Below are positions 13,277 to 21,520 of a DNA stretch of 22,863 nt, piece after piece (the stretch's first letter is position 1; each line of letters starts with the position of its first letter). The notes under the pieces are model-generated. The model was not told where the DNA came from. It did not search any database and was given only the letters and a program-made list of their open reading frames with translations. The stretch covers positions 1-22,863 of the forward strand of contig JBGTBQ010000074.1 in NCBI GenBank assembly GCA_041749275.1. Direction: 5' to 3'. Source of the stretch: JBGTBQ01 sp041749275 (GTDB lineage: Bacteria; Acidobacteriota; Blastocatellia; Pyrinomonadales; Pyrinomonadaceae). The position numbers were made by a program, and so were the translations under genes.

Positions 13277-15076
13277 ATGAGACTCTACAGCGTAATGATG
13301 GGCCAACTGGTGGCGCGTACCGCCGTCCACGTCGGAGCGGGCACGGGACGCGAGACGACCGACGATCTATGTCGCCGCGACGCGAGCGGCCACTTCATCA
13401 TGCCCGGCACGGCCATCGCCGGCGCGCTGCGCTCCATCACCACGCGCCTCGCCCCGCGCATGAACGGCAACGGCGTATGCCGAGCGCTGACAAATGCCGG
13501 CGGCGATCAGCCGTGCGAATGTCGCGTCTGTCATCTTTTCGGCGAGGTGAATCCGGGCGAAGGCGCGAGCGGTCGCGCCTCGCGCCTGTTCGTCGCGCAC
13601 GCGCTCGCCCGCTTACCTGAACACGCCTCGCCGCGCATCCGCGACGCCGTCGGCATTGATCGCCAGACGCGCACATCGGCGCGCGAGAGCGCCGCCAAGT
13701 TCGATCTCGAATCGCTGCCCGCCGGCACGGTCTTCGACTTGCGCTTGGAGCTGGAAGATGCAAACGCGGACGACGAGCGTTTGCTGGCCGTCGCGCTCGC
13801 CGAGTGGCAAGCCGGGCGCGTTTGGCTCGGCGGGCGGGCGGCGCGCGGACTTGGCGCCTTCGACCTGCAAGAGATCAGACTTAAGACGCTCGACATGACG
13901 CGCGACGAGGGACTGCTGGCTTACCTCAAGACGGATGCGCCGGACGGCGCGGCCAGCATTGCGCCTGACTGGATCGAGCGGCGTTTAAGCGAGGCGCGTG
14001 CGAATGTGAACGGACAAGCGGCGGCGGTTGTGAACGATCCCGACGTGCCGCGCCCGGAAGCGCATTCATTCTTCAGTGTTGCGTTCAATATCGATTGCGA
14101 AGCGCTATTTTTGGCGAACGATGCCGTCGCCGCCGCGCGCGCTGGCCTCGATCATGCGCCGCTGCTCGACGCAATCAGTCGCACCGGCGCGCCCGTCTTG
14201 CCGGGCGCGAGTTTGCGCGGAGTCCTGCGCGCGCAGGCCGAGAGAATCGCGCGGACGTTGGCGACGCTTGAAACCGAAGGCGAGGGCGAGGCCGCCGCGC
14301 CAAGCTTCGGCCAGATATGTCCGGCCTGCGATCCGTTGCGCCGGCCTACAGGCGACGAGCAGGCGCGTGATATTCCGCTCGCAAGCTGCGACGCACTGTT
14401 GAAGGGCGAAGTGCCTACGGACAAAGAAGTGAGAGAAGCGCAGTTGTGTTTAGCGTGTCGGCTGTTCGGTTGCACGCGGCGCGGCAGTCGCTTGCGTGTG
14501 GAAGACGCGCGCGGCGTCGAAGGGACACGCAAGCGGCTCGACTTTTTAGCGATTGACCGCTTCACCGGCGGCGGCAGGGACGGCTTCAAGTTCGACGCGC
14601 TCGCCTCGTGGAAGCCCGTCTTCTCGGCGCGCCTTCATCTGGAGAATCCGACAGCGTGGGAGTTGGGCTGGCTCGCGCTTGCGCTGCGCGATCTAGCTGA
14701 AGGCATGGTGACCATCGGCTTTGGCGCGGCCAAGGGCTTCGGGCGAGCGCGCGTCGAATCGCTCATCGCGCAGCACGGTTTCATCGGCGACGACGATTTC
14801 GTCGGGCCGCCGGAACTCGCTGCCCGCGCCCCGCGCGCCACAAGCGGCCTCTATCGCGCGTTGAGATGGAGAACAAGCGAGGCGGCAGAGCGGGAAGAGC
14901 TTCTAAGCATGGCGCGCTCCTGGGTCGAGGAGTTCCATGTCAAGCGCCGCGGCTTCGCGCGCGAGGAGAGGCTGAGGCTGACGAAAGACACTTACTTTGG
15001 CAGCAGCAACGACCCGACGCTCGCAAGTGTTTCGACTCTTTACGACCGGGAGGCTTACCGATGCCGGATGAATTAG
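13277..15076 (+). CDS. cas7: Double Cas7 (Csm3-like) fusion, Cas7-2x
   Basis: 599 residues; two Cas7 backbone units in one chain. The ATG at 13277 follows AAGGAGA. Unit 1 (about 1-215) has VHVGAGTGRETTDD, IMPGTAIAGALRSI, a Cys cluster CECRVCHLFG, VGIDRQTRTSARE and LPAGTVFDLRLELE, all Csm3 landmarks. Asp30 aligns with the catalytic aspartate of Csm3. Unit 2 (about 255-510) repeats the pattern with PVLPGASLRGVLRA, LCLACRLFG, LDFLAIDRFTGGGRDG and the glycine-rich GFGAAKGFGRARV. About 90 C-terminal residues follow without clear family. In type III complexes Cas7 binds crRNA and cuts target RNA at 6-nt intervals. It overlaps csx19 by 16 nt. Confidence 0.87.
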   Translation: MRLYSVMMGQLVARTAVHVGAGTGRETTDDLCRRDASGHFIMPGTAIAGALRSITTRLAPRMNGNGVCRALTNAGGDQPCECRVCHLFGEVNPGEGASGRASRLFVAHALARLPEHASPRIRDAVGIDRQTRTSARESAAKFDLESLPAGTVFDLRLELEDANADDERLLAVALAEWQAGRVWLGGRAARGLGAFDLQEIRLKTLDMTRDEGLLAYLKTDAPDGAASIAPDWIERRLSEARANVNGQAAAVVNDPDVPRPEAHSFFSVAFNIDCEALFLANDAVAAARAGLDHAPLLDAISRTGAPVLPGASLRGVLRAQAERIARTLATLETEGEGEAAAPSFGQICPACDPLRRPTGDEQARDIPLASCDALLKGEVPTDKEVREAQLCLACRLFGCTRRGSRLRVEDARGVEGTRKRLDFLAIDRFTGGGRDGFKFDALASWKPVFSARLHLENPTAWELGWLALALRDLAEGMVTIGFGAAKGFGRARVESLIAQHGFIGDDDFVGPPELAARAPRATSGLYRALRWRTSEAAEREELLSMARSWVEEFHVKRRGFAREERLRLTKDTYFGSSNDPTLASVSTLYDREAYRCRMN

Positions 15077-15675
15077 GATGGCTCGATTTCGAGCAGGCCG
15101 TTGAGCAGATGTTGGAGCGCGACGCACTCATCCGCAACGAAGAAGAACTTGCCGTCTTAGGCGGCGAGTTCACCGCCGACAGGCTGGCAGAGTTTCTCGC
15201 CGCGTGGGATTTCGCGGCGATGCCGTATCGCATTTGGGAGTACGCGCACCGCATCACGTTCACCGAGCCGGAGGCGCGCGCGCTTGACTTGCTCGAACGC
15301 GGGCGCCTCTTCGGCGCGGGCGGCGACTTGAGTCTTCGACGCGACGGCGCGCGTGTCCTTTGGAGCTTTACGGGGGCGGCGAGGACGCCCGCGCCGGCAG
15401 ATTTCGACGCACGAAACTTCTGGCGCAAGCATCCGGGCAGCGAGCTACGGCAGCACGATGCAACCGCGCTCTTGTGGGGCGATTACAGCGATGAGCGGCA
15501 ACGCTGGCACGACGACCGCGTCGGGTGGGCGGATTTGAACTACCCGTGCGCCGACGCGGGTGCGCGCGTCGCGGGGAAGCGATTGAGCATTAACTACACG
15601 GTATTCAGCGACGGCGGGCAGACTGCTTTCATCTGGTGGAAGGAGCTAAAAAGAGATGGCGAAGGGCACGATTAA
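15061..15675 (+). CDS. csx19: Csx19-like subunit of type III-D complex
   Basis: 204 residues. The ATG at 15061 lies within the end of the upstream cas7 gene, with GGGAGG about 8 nt before it. The sequence has no catalytic motif but fits Csx19 (TIGR03984) in size, place and pattern: an N-terminal helical part, FGAGGDLSLRRDGARVLWSF, then TALLWGDYSDERQRWHDDRV and a C-terminal YTVFSDGGQTAFIWWKEL. In the III-Dv complex of Synechocystis, Csx19 sits by the crRNA 5' end and has a structural role. The assignment rests partly on operon position. The downstream RAMP gene starts 20 nt before its stop. Confidence 0.68.
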   Translation: MPDELGWLDFEQAVEQMLERDALIRNEEELAVLGGEFTADRLAEFLAAWDFAAMPYRIWEYAHRITFTEPEARALDLLERGRLFGAGGDLSLRRDGARVLWSFTGAARTPAPADFDARNFWRKHPGSELRQHDATALLWGDYSDERQRWHDDRVGWADLNYPCADAGARVAGKRLSINYTVFSDGGQTAFIWWKELKRDGEGHD

Positions 15676-18052
15676 GCGCGTTTTCAGTGATCGCGGGTTC
15701 GGCTTCATCAAGCCGGAGGCGGGCGGCGAGGACGTTTACTTCCGTGCGTCGCGCGTGACGGGCGAAGTCGCGTTCAACCATCTGCGCGAGGACGACGAGG
15801 TCGAGTATGAAGCCCGGCGGACGGATGCTGGGATGCAGGCTACGCGCGTTCGCGCGACGGAAGCGGAGGCGATGCAACCGCGCAGCGATCCCGCGCGGAA
15901 GGCTTCATATCGTTTTCTCAATCCTTACAACTTCGTGCGCTTTCTCGCGCCTCCCGGCAAGCAGGCGTCGCGGGGCGCCGGGCCTTCAGTGACCGCGATT
16001 GGGGCGGCCCTCGGTGCGGCAGGTATCACCAATGCCGGGCACACGCCATTGGAAGCTACGACCGAAGCGCGGCTGCTCGGTCGGTGCGCGCCGCCGCCGC
16101 ACGACCGCTACGTCGGACTGACGGGCGAGATCACGTGCACGGTAGAGACAGCCACTCCGCTCTTCGTCTCCGATTCGGAGAACGCCAAGGCGCACGGCGA
16201 GCACCGCAGCTATGAATTTTTCAAGCTTGACGGTCAGCACGCTCTGCCGGCGTCGAGCCTGCGCGGCGCGTTGCGAAGCCTCTTTGAGGCCGTGACCAAC
16301 TCGTGCCTGCTCGCTTTCGACGACGAAGCGCGGTTGAGCTACCACCTCGACACGCGGCGCGCGCGGGCGCTTGTTCCAGCGCTAGTCGAAAAGGACGGCG
16401 ACGAATGGAAGCTGCGACTGCTGACGGGAACGACTCGGCTCTCTTACGACCAACTTCCCAGCGGGCCCCAGTACGCCGCGTGGGTTCCTCGCTACTTCGG
16501 CCAACTGATTCGGCGAAGCCAGAACGCGCCGGGGCCGACATCCTACGGCGGGCGGAACAACATCTCGCTGAACGGATTGAAGCACAAAGACCCATGCTGG
16601 GCGGTGCTCAAAAAATACAGACATCCGCAACGCGGCTTCGAGTTCTGGGGCGTCGAGCAGTTGGCGAAGGAGCGCGCGGATTTACGCCAGCCGCAAGGGG
16701 ACGAGATCGTCGCTGAAGGCTATCTCTGTCTGACGAATCAGAACATCGAGAACAAGCACGACGAGCGTTTCTTCTTTCGTCAATCCGGTGTGGACGGCGC
16801 GCCGCGGGTGCCGTTGAAGAAGAGCGTGCGTGAGGATTACGAAATTCTGATCCGAGACTATCAGCAACGCCACGGCGACCGCGTGAAGAGGCGGGCCAAG
16901 CCGGAGGAGCGAGAGGGCAAGAAGCCCGCTTACAGCCGCTTCATTGTGCATGAGGAGGAGGCGCGCTTGCGTCCGGACGATCTCGTCTATACGTTTCTCA
17001 AGGGCGATGGCGCGGCGAGTTGCGAAGTCGAGTTCATCGTCCCCGTCTCCGTGCCGCGCGTGACATACGAGGATGCCATCGGAACTTTATTGCCTGATGA
17101 CGGCGCGGCGACGGGCGAAAATCCTCTCGCCGCCTGCAAAGATATTGCGCTCCTGTGCCCCGCCTGCCGGGTTTTCGGATGGGTGCGCCCGAAGTCCGAC
17201 ACGGCGGCGGCGAGAGTCGCCTATGCCGGGCGGGTGCGCTTCTCGCACGCCCGGTTGACGCACAGCGCCGGCGTCCTGCCGCCGACGCCGTTGGCGATTC
17301 TCTCTTCGCCGAAGCCGACGACCACGCGCTTCTATTTGAGACCGCGCACGGGCGAAATCTCCGAACGGTGGACGGACGAGGCGGGAGCCGGAAAAGGCTA
17401 CGACTGCGGGGAGAACAAGCTGCGCGGGCGCAAATTCTATCGTCACCACGCGGTGGCGCGTGAAGAAGAGTATCGGCGGGCGGGGGCGGTCTGCGACGAT
17501 CAGAACCGCACGGTGCGCGACGCGCTCGCTCCGGGCGCGCGCTTCGGGTTCACCATTTACTTCGAGAACCTCGCGGCGTGCGAACTGGGCGCGCTGCTCT
17601 GGATGTTGGAGATGGACGGGCGCGGCTTTCACCGTCTAGGCTTCGCCAAACCGCTCGGCTTCGGCAGCGTCAAGATCACGATTGACGGCGTGAAGACGCT
17701 CGATCCCGCGAGACGCTACGCCTCGCTCGACGACGGCGGCTGGCAGCCCGCCGCGCGCGAGTGGCTCGCCGCGTGCGTCGAAAAGTTCAAGGACGGTCTC
17801 ACGCAACGGTACGCCAAAAAGTTCGAGGAGTTGGATAATGTGCGGGACTTGCGCGCGCTATTGAACGAACCGAGCTTCCCCCTGCCGATTCATTACCCGC
17901 GCACCGCCGAAGAGCCAAGTTCTGAAGGCCGCAACTATGAATGGTTCGTGGGCAATAACAAACGTAACCGGAACCTGAACTACGCCCTTGCGCCCGCGGC
18001 GGACGACAAGGGATTGCCGTTGATTACGGGCGAAGGCGTCGAGGTGAGTTGA
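15656..18052 (+). CDS. cas7: Large Cas7-like RAMP (TIGR03986 / Cas7-insertion type) with N-terminal cold-shock domain
   Basis: 798 residues. The ATG at 15656 overlaps csx19; AAGGAG lies about 11 nt upstream. Residues 3 to about 67 are a cold-shock OB-fold: GTIKRVFSDRGFGFIKPE with RNP1-like RGFGFI (13-18) and RNP2-like DVYFR (26-30). The RAMP part begins near residue 150 (GEITCTVETATPLFV, ALPASSLRGALRSLFEAVTN). It carries a long insertion from about 280 to 460 and resumes with LLCPACRVFGWV (Cys501, Cys504), RVRFSHARL and the glycine-rich LGFAKPLGFGSVKI. This matches TIGR03986 RAMPs and the Cas7-insertion subunit of III-Dv. The cold-shock domain probably contacts single-stranded RNA. It is the last gene of the core complex. 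Confidence 0.82.
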   Translation: MAKGTIKRVFSDRGFGFIKPEAGGEDVYFRASRVTGEVAFNHLREDDEVEYEARRTDAGMQATRVRATEAEAMQPRSDPARKASYRFLNPYNFVRFLAPPGKQASRGAGPSVTAIGAALGAAGITNAGHTPLEATTEARLLGRCAPPPHDRYVGLTGEITCTVETATPLFVSDSENAKAHGEHRSYEFFKLDGQHALPASSLRGALRSLFEAVTNSCLLAFDDEARLSYHLDTRRARALVPALVEKDGDEWKLRLLTGTTRLSYDQLPSGPQYAAWVPRYFGQLIRRSQNAPGPTSYGGRNNISLNGLKHKDPCWAVLKKYRHPQRGFEFWGVEQLAKERADLRQPQGDEIVAEGYLCLTNQNIENKHDERFFFRQSGVDGAPRVPLKKSVREDYEILIRDYQQRHGDRVKRRAKPEEREGKKPAYSRFIVHEEEARLRPDDLVYTFLKGDGAASCEVEFIVPVSVPRVTYEDAIGTLLPDDGAATGENPLAACKDIALLCPACRVFGWVRPKSDTAAARVAYAGRVRFSHARLTHSAGVLPPTPLAILSSPKPTTTRFYLRPRTGEISERWTDEAGAGKGYDCGENKLRGRKFYRHHAVAREEEYRRAGAVCDDQNRTVRDALAPGARFGFTIYFENLAACELGALLWMLEMDGRGFHRLGFAKPLGFGSVKITIDGVKTLDPARRYASLDDGGWQPAAREWLAACVEKFKDGLTQRYAKKFEELDNVRDLRALLNEPSFPLPIHYPRTAEEPSSEGRNYEWFVGNNKRNRNLNYALAPAADDKGLPLITGEGVEVS

Positions 18053-18059
18053 GGCATAG

Positions 18060-18179
18060 ATTCGCCGCCGCCGGGACGAGTTCCACGCGGAGTTCGCGCG
18101 CGAGTGGGCGGAGCGAGAGCAGACTCTCCACGACGAACCGGCGGAACCTGATGATGAAGCGAGCGAATTGATTCAGTGA
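18060..18179 (+). pseudogene. 39-codon coding-like remnant after the RAMP gene
   Basis: Just after the RAMP stop, a frame starting behind a TAG (18057-18059) reads RRRRDEFHAEFAREWAEREQ, TLHDEPAEPDDEASELIQ and ends in TGA. It is charged and helix-prone with an acidic tail, like a genuine C-terminus. It has no ATG, GTG or TTG and is out of frame with the upstream gene. It may be the rest of a lost small gene or a frameshifted tail. The family is not recognised. Confidence 0.3.
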
Positions 18180-18316
18180 GCGCGCCGCCGCGCCCGACCG
18201 ACGGCCTCGCGCTCTCAGTCGCGCGCCTCTTGCCGCACGCCGCGGGCGAGAGGGGAACAGGGCAAGGTTGCCGTGGGCCGCGAGAGGCGGGCGGGCGGTG
18301 CTATCAAACCTGCGCC

Positions 18317-18661
18317 ATGAACCTGACGAGACTGACGCTGCTGAACACGTGCATCCTCACGGACTATGGGACTTTCATCTTTCAACCGCTGTCGCTCGAC
18401 GAAGCGCGAGCGATGGTGCGCGAGTTCAAGCAAACGGGCAAGACGATTCAATCGGCCATCGGGCATCAATCAACGGCGGAGTTGCTCACGACTCTGTTGG
18501 AGTTCCCGGTCGCCGTCAGCCGCATGACTTACGCGCAGAGGAGGGGCGACGCCGCGCTGGTCTTTAAACTCAAAGTACGACCGCCGGAGGGCAAGGTTTT
18601 AACTCGCGCGGAGCTTGAAGAGATCGGTTATGAGTTCGGGCTGCTGACGAGAAGCGCGTGA
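18317..18661 (+). CDS. crn2: Crn2-type ring nuclease (DUF1874, AcrIII-1/STIV B116 family)
   Basis: 114 residues, the usual DUF1874 size. I chose the ATG at 18317 because the protein then begins with the family's first strand (LTLLNTCILTDYGTF). The longer frame from 18176 adds 47 unlike residues. The hallmark SAIGHQSTAELLTTLLEF contains His50, the position of the catalytic His in the viral SIRV1 gp29 enzyme. It is followed by VSRMTYAQRRGDAALVFKLK, where R.GD.ALVFKL is conserved, and by PPEGKVLTRAELEE. These enzymes degrade cyclic tetra-adenylate; as an anti-CRISPR they blunt type III immunity, and as Crn2 they act as an off-switch in the host locus. The ribosome site is weak, so expression may be low. 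Its place implies that cA4 is the messenger here. Confidence 0.87.
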   Translation: MNLTRLTLLNTCILTDYGTFIFQPLSLDEARAMVREFKQTGKTIQSAIGHQSTAELLTTLLEFPVAVSRMTYAQRRGDAALVFKLKVRPPEGKVLTRAELEEIGYEFGLLTRSA

Positions 18662-18702
18662 GCATTTGGGGTCATTAACTCCGCGAAAGGAGATTCTTAC
18701 CG

Positions 18703-19470
18703 ATGGGGTTGGGGCGTGTGTTCCGTAGATTGGGGCTTCCGGCTTGGACGTTCGTCGGGATTGGAGTCTCCGCCATCTGGTTCAACTACATCGGCAGCCT
18801 GCTTGAGAAATTCACACGCGATGCGCTGCGCGTCAATGAACAATCGCCTTTATGGCTGACTTACATCCCGCCCGCGCTCGTCTTCCTCGTGCCGTGCTCC
18901 GTCATCGTCGTCGCTTACCTCTGGCAGAGGTGGAAATATCCCCTCTCGAAGTTGAGGTGGAGAGGCGGCAGGCTCGTCCCGCCCGCGGGCAAGAAAGGAT
19001 TGATCCTGCTCGTCAGCAATCCAGAGAGCGCGCTCTTCGCGATCAAGTACCATTACGAAATCAAGCAGACGCTGGAAAGGGTCTGGCTCATTCCGTCCAA
19101 CGATCTGGCGGTAGAGACCTTCGGCCCCAGCACGCGCCCGACTGCGGAACTGATCGAAAAGGAATGTCAGGCGCTCGCCGCAAAGGACGGGAGGCCGCTT
19201 GCGGTCGAAGTCCATCCGACGGGCGTTTCACCCGCCGATTCACAAGACACTTTCGATTACGTGAGACGGATATTTCGTGAGAGCGGCTACGAAGCCGATG
19301 AGTTGATCGCCGATTTCACCGGCGGGACAAAACCGATGTCCGTCGGCGTGATTATGGCCTGTCTGCCCGCCGAGCGGGAACTGGAATATGTGTCGCTCAA
19401 TCGTGAAACAGGTTCGCACGGACCTTTTCTCATAGATTATCAGCATCGCGCGTTCGATCTGATAGGATGA
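18703..19470 (+). CDS. Membrane-anchored CARF protein with two TM helices, candidate type III effector
   Basis: 255 residues; the ATG at 18703 follows AAAGGAG. Two hydrophobic helices, about 13-34 (PAWTFVGIGVSAIWFNYIGS) and 52-74 (LTYIPPALVFLVPCSVIVVA), make a hairpin. Basic residues at the N-terminus (RVFRR) and after helix 2 (RWKYPLSKLRWRGG) predict that both ends face the cytosol. Residues about 95-255 are a CARF domain: KGLILLVSNPESA, a helical segment, VRRIFRESGYEADELIADF and the signature DFTGGTKPMS (Asp204 to Ser213). No nuclease or other effector domain is present, so the membrane part itself must be the output. Known parallels are the CARF membrane proteins such as Cam1, which has a single TM helix. 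Probably it binds cA4 and alters membrane integrity. Confidence 0.85.
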   Translation: MGLGRVFRRLGLPAWTFVGIGVSAIWFNYIGSLLEKFTRDALRVNEQSPLWLTYIPPALVFLVPCSVIVVAYLWQRWKYPLSKLRWRGGRLVPPAGKKGLILLVSNPESALFAIKYHYEIKQTLERVWLIPSNDLAVETFGPSTRPTAELIEKECQALAAKDGRPLAVEVHPTGVSPADSQDTFDYVRRIFRESGYEADELIADFTGGTKPMSVGVIMACLPAERELEYVSLNRETGSHGPFLIDYQHRAFDLIG

Positions 19471-19536
19471 GGCTGATGGATGACCGGACGCGGGATTCAT
19501 CTCGCCTTCAAATCAAGCGCATGGAGATGTAGTTTC

Positions 19537-21273
19537 ATGGCGAAGGAACAGTTGCCCCAACTGACCGAAGCGCAGGTTCGCAAGCTGGCGAGCGGGCAGA
19601 GCTTCGAGCGGGGCAAGGATTACTACGGCGAGGGGGCGATTCTGGAGCCTGTCCGTCAGGGTTTGGAGCTGCGCGCGGAGTGCGCGGGGTCGGAGGCGGA
19701 GCCGTACCGTGTCGGCGCGACGCTGGGCGCGAAGGGCGTGGTCGAGACCTCCTGCACCTGCCCTTATGACTGGGGCGGGGCGTGCAAGCACATCGTCGCG
19801 CTGCTGCTCGCCTACGTTCATCAGCCGCGGGGGTTCCGCGTCGTGCCGCCGCTACAGGCGCTGCTGGCGGAGCGGAGCAAGGGGGAGTTGGTCGCGCTCA
19901 TCGGGGAGATGTTGAAGCGCGAGCCGGGGCTGATGTCCGTGGTGGAGTTGTCGGAGGCGACGCGGAAGGTCGAGCAGGGCGGGCCGGTGGATGCGGAGGC
20001 ATACCGGCGGCAGGCGCGGCGGGCGCTCCGGCATGACGAGCCGCGCACCGTCGAGCGGGAGCTGGGGTCTTTGCGGGACGCGGCGGCGCGGCTGGCGAAG
20101 AAGGGCGACTGGGCGAACGCGGGCGCGCTCTATCACGCGGCGCTCGACGAGGCGGTGCGCCATTACGATGACGAGTTGCAGATGATGGACGAGGACGGCG
20201 ACATCGCCGTGCTGGTTGACGAGTTCGCCGAGGGGTTGGGCGAGTGTCTGAAGAAGGGCAAGGCCGACGACGAGACCCGCCGGGCGTGGTTCGAGACGCT
20301 GCTGTCGGCGGAACTGGCAGACATCAAGTTGGGCGGGATTGATCTGGCGCCGAGCGCGAGCGAGGCGATGCTGGAACTGGCGCGCGACGATGAGTGGGCG
20401 CGGATCGAGGAGCGCGTGCGCGCGGAAATTTCGCGGAGCCGCGAGTGGGCGCGCGAAGCTCTGGTGGGGCTGCTCGCCGAGCGGCAGGAGCAGCGTGGCC
20501 GGACGAAAGACGCCGATGCGCTCATCCGCGAGATGGGGACGCCCGAACAGCAGGCGCTCCTGCTGGCGCGCGAGAAGAAGACGGGCGAGGCGCTGCGCCT
20601 GATGCGGGAGATTCTGAAAAGCAAGCCGGGGCTGGCCGTACAGTTCGCCGACGCTTTCGTGGAGGCCGGGGCGAAGGGCGCGGCGGTCGAGCTGGCGTCG
20701 GAGCGCGCGCGGGGCGGCGATTCGTGGTCAGCCGACTGGCTGGCGAAGCATTACCGGCGGCACGGCACACCGCATGAAGCTTTGGAGTGGCAGGAGAAAG
20801 TCTTTCTGCGGCAACCGTCAGCCGAGTCATTCAAAGCGCTGCGTGAGGCGGGCGGCAAGGTCGGTCGGTGGGAGGAGGTGCGCGCCCGCGCGCTGGCCGC
20901 GTTGGAGCGCGAGAAGAAGACGGGTGCGCTCGTCGAGATCGCGCTCAGTGAAGGCGACGTGGCGCGGGCGCTGGGGCTGTTGCCGCGCGTCGAGCGCGGC
21001 GGGTGGCACAGCTACAAGCGTGAGGTGGCCGAGGCCGCCGAGAAAGAGCACCCGCAAGAAGCGATAAGGCTCTACCGGGAGATGGCCGAGGCATCAATCG
21101 GCGAGCGAAATCGCCATGCCTACCAGCGGGCGGCGAGCGACCTCAAGCGCGTAAAGGCGCTCCACAAACGGCTCGCGGCGGAGGGCGAATGGGAGGCGCA
21201 GGCGCGCGAACTGCGCGTGCGATACGCGAACCTTCCGGCGTTGCTGGACGAGCTACGCAAAGCAAGGCTCTAA
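19537..21273 (+). CDS. SWIM zinc-finger protein with long helical repeat region
   Basis: 578 residues. The ATG at 19537 has GGAG 10 nt upstream. The N-terminal SWIM domain (about 40-95) has CTC-X7-CKH (Cys73, Cys75, Cys83, His85), a zinc fold that binds DNA or protein. The remainder is almost entirely helical. It is rich in Ala, Glu, Arg and Leu and resembles TPR/alpha-solenoid repeats (LLAREKKTGEALRLMREIL, EIALSEGDVARALGLLPRV), suggesting a scaffold. No enzyme motif is visible. It begins 66 nt after the CARF-membrane gene on the same strand and could be read with it. SWIM proteins are common in this group of bacteria, so a CRISPR role is possible but unproven. A 20-codon in-frame extension from 19480 is less likely. 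Confidence 0.75.
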   Translation: MAKEQLPQLTEAQVRKLASGQSFERGKDYYGEGAILEPVRQGLELRAECAGSEAEPYRVGATLGAKGVVETSCTCPYDWGGACKHIVALLLAYVHQPRGFRVVPPLQALLAERSKGELVALIGEMLKREPGLMSVVELSEATRKVEQGGPVDAEAYRRQARRALRHDEPRTVERELGSLRDAAARLAKKGDWANAGALYHAALDEAVRHYDDELQMMDEDGDIAVLVDEFAEGLGECLKKGKADDETRRAWFETLLSAELADIKLGGIDLAPSASEAMLELARDDEWARIEERVRAEISRSREWAREALVGLLAERQEQRGRTKDADALIREMGTPEQQALLLAREKKTGEALRLMREILKSKPGLAVQFADAFVEAGAKGAAVELASERARGGDSWSADWLAKHYRRHGTPHEALEWQEKVFLRQPSAESFKALREAGGKVGRWEEVRARALAALEREKKTGALVEIALSEGDVARALGLLPRVERGGWHSYKREVAEAAEKEHPQEAIRLYREMAEASIGERNRHAYQRAASDLKRVKALHKRLAAEGEWEAQARELRVRYANLPALLDELRKARL

Positions 21274-21520
21274 GAGCGTGTTTAGAGTTTGTTTCCAGCC
21301 GCGAAGAAGCGGCAGTGAGAAAGTAGCCAGACGTGAACGTCTGGTCTCGGGCGACAACGATCCGCGCTCTGAAGGAGCGCCAAGCAAGTCTCCACGCGTC
21401 TTCACTGCGGAGAACCTACAGCCGGACGTTCGCACGTCGCCGAGATGGAGGCGCTGCTGCCGCGCGTCGCCTCGGCGCAGTCGGTCGAAAGCCTCAACGG
21501 TTTTGAGGGAACGGCGACGG
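21274..21520. other. Short non-coding gap with a palindrome
   Basis: Between the SWIM gene stop and the truncated radical SAM copy I see no gene. The gap holds the perfect 18-bp palindrome at 21327-21344 and a small hairpin (CTCAA/TTGAG) near 21500. Both convergent genes end here, so these could serve as terminators, but T-tracts are absent. Confidence 0.5.
21327..21344. repeat. Perfect 18-bp palindrome, possible bidirectional terminator
   Basis: CCAGACGT-GA-ACGTCTGG has 8-bp perfect arms and a 2-nt centre. It lies 54 bp after the stop of the SWIM gene and between convergent genes. No uridine tract follows. It may be a dispersed palindromic repeat rather than a terminator. Confidence 0.5.

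Noticed and set aside
18176..18316. In-frame 47-residue N-terminal extension of the ring nuclease
   Set aside because: DUF1874 proteins are about 115 residues and start at the first strand; the extension is Pro/Gly/Arg-rich and unlike the family.
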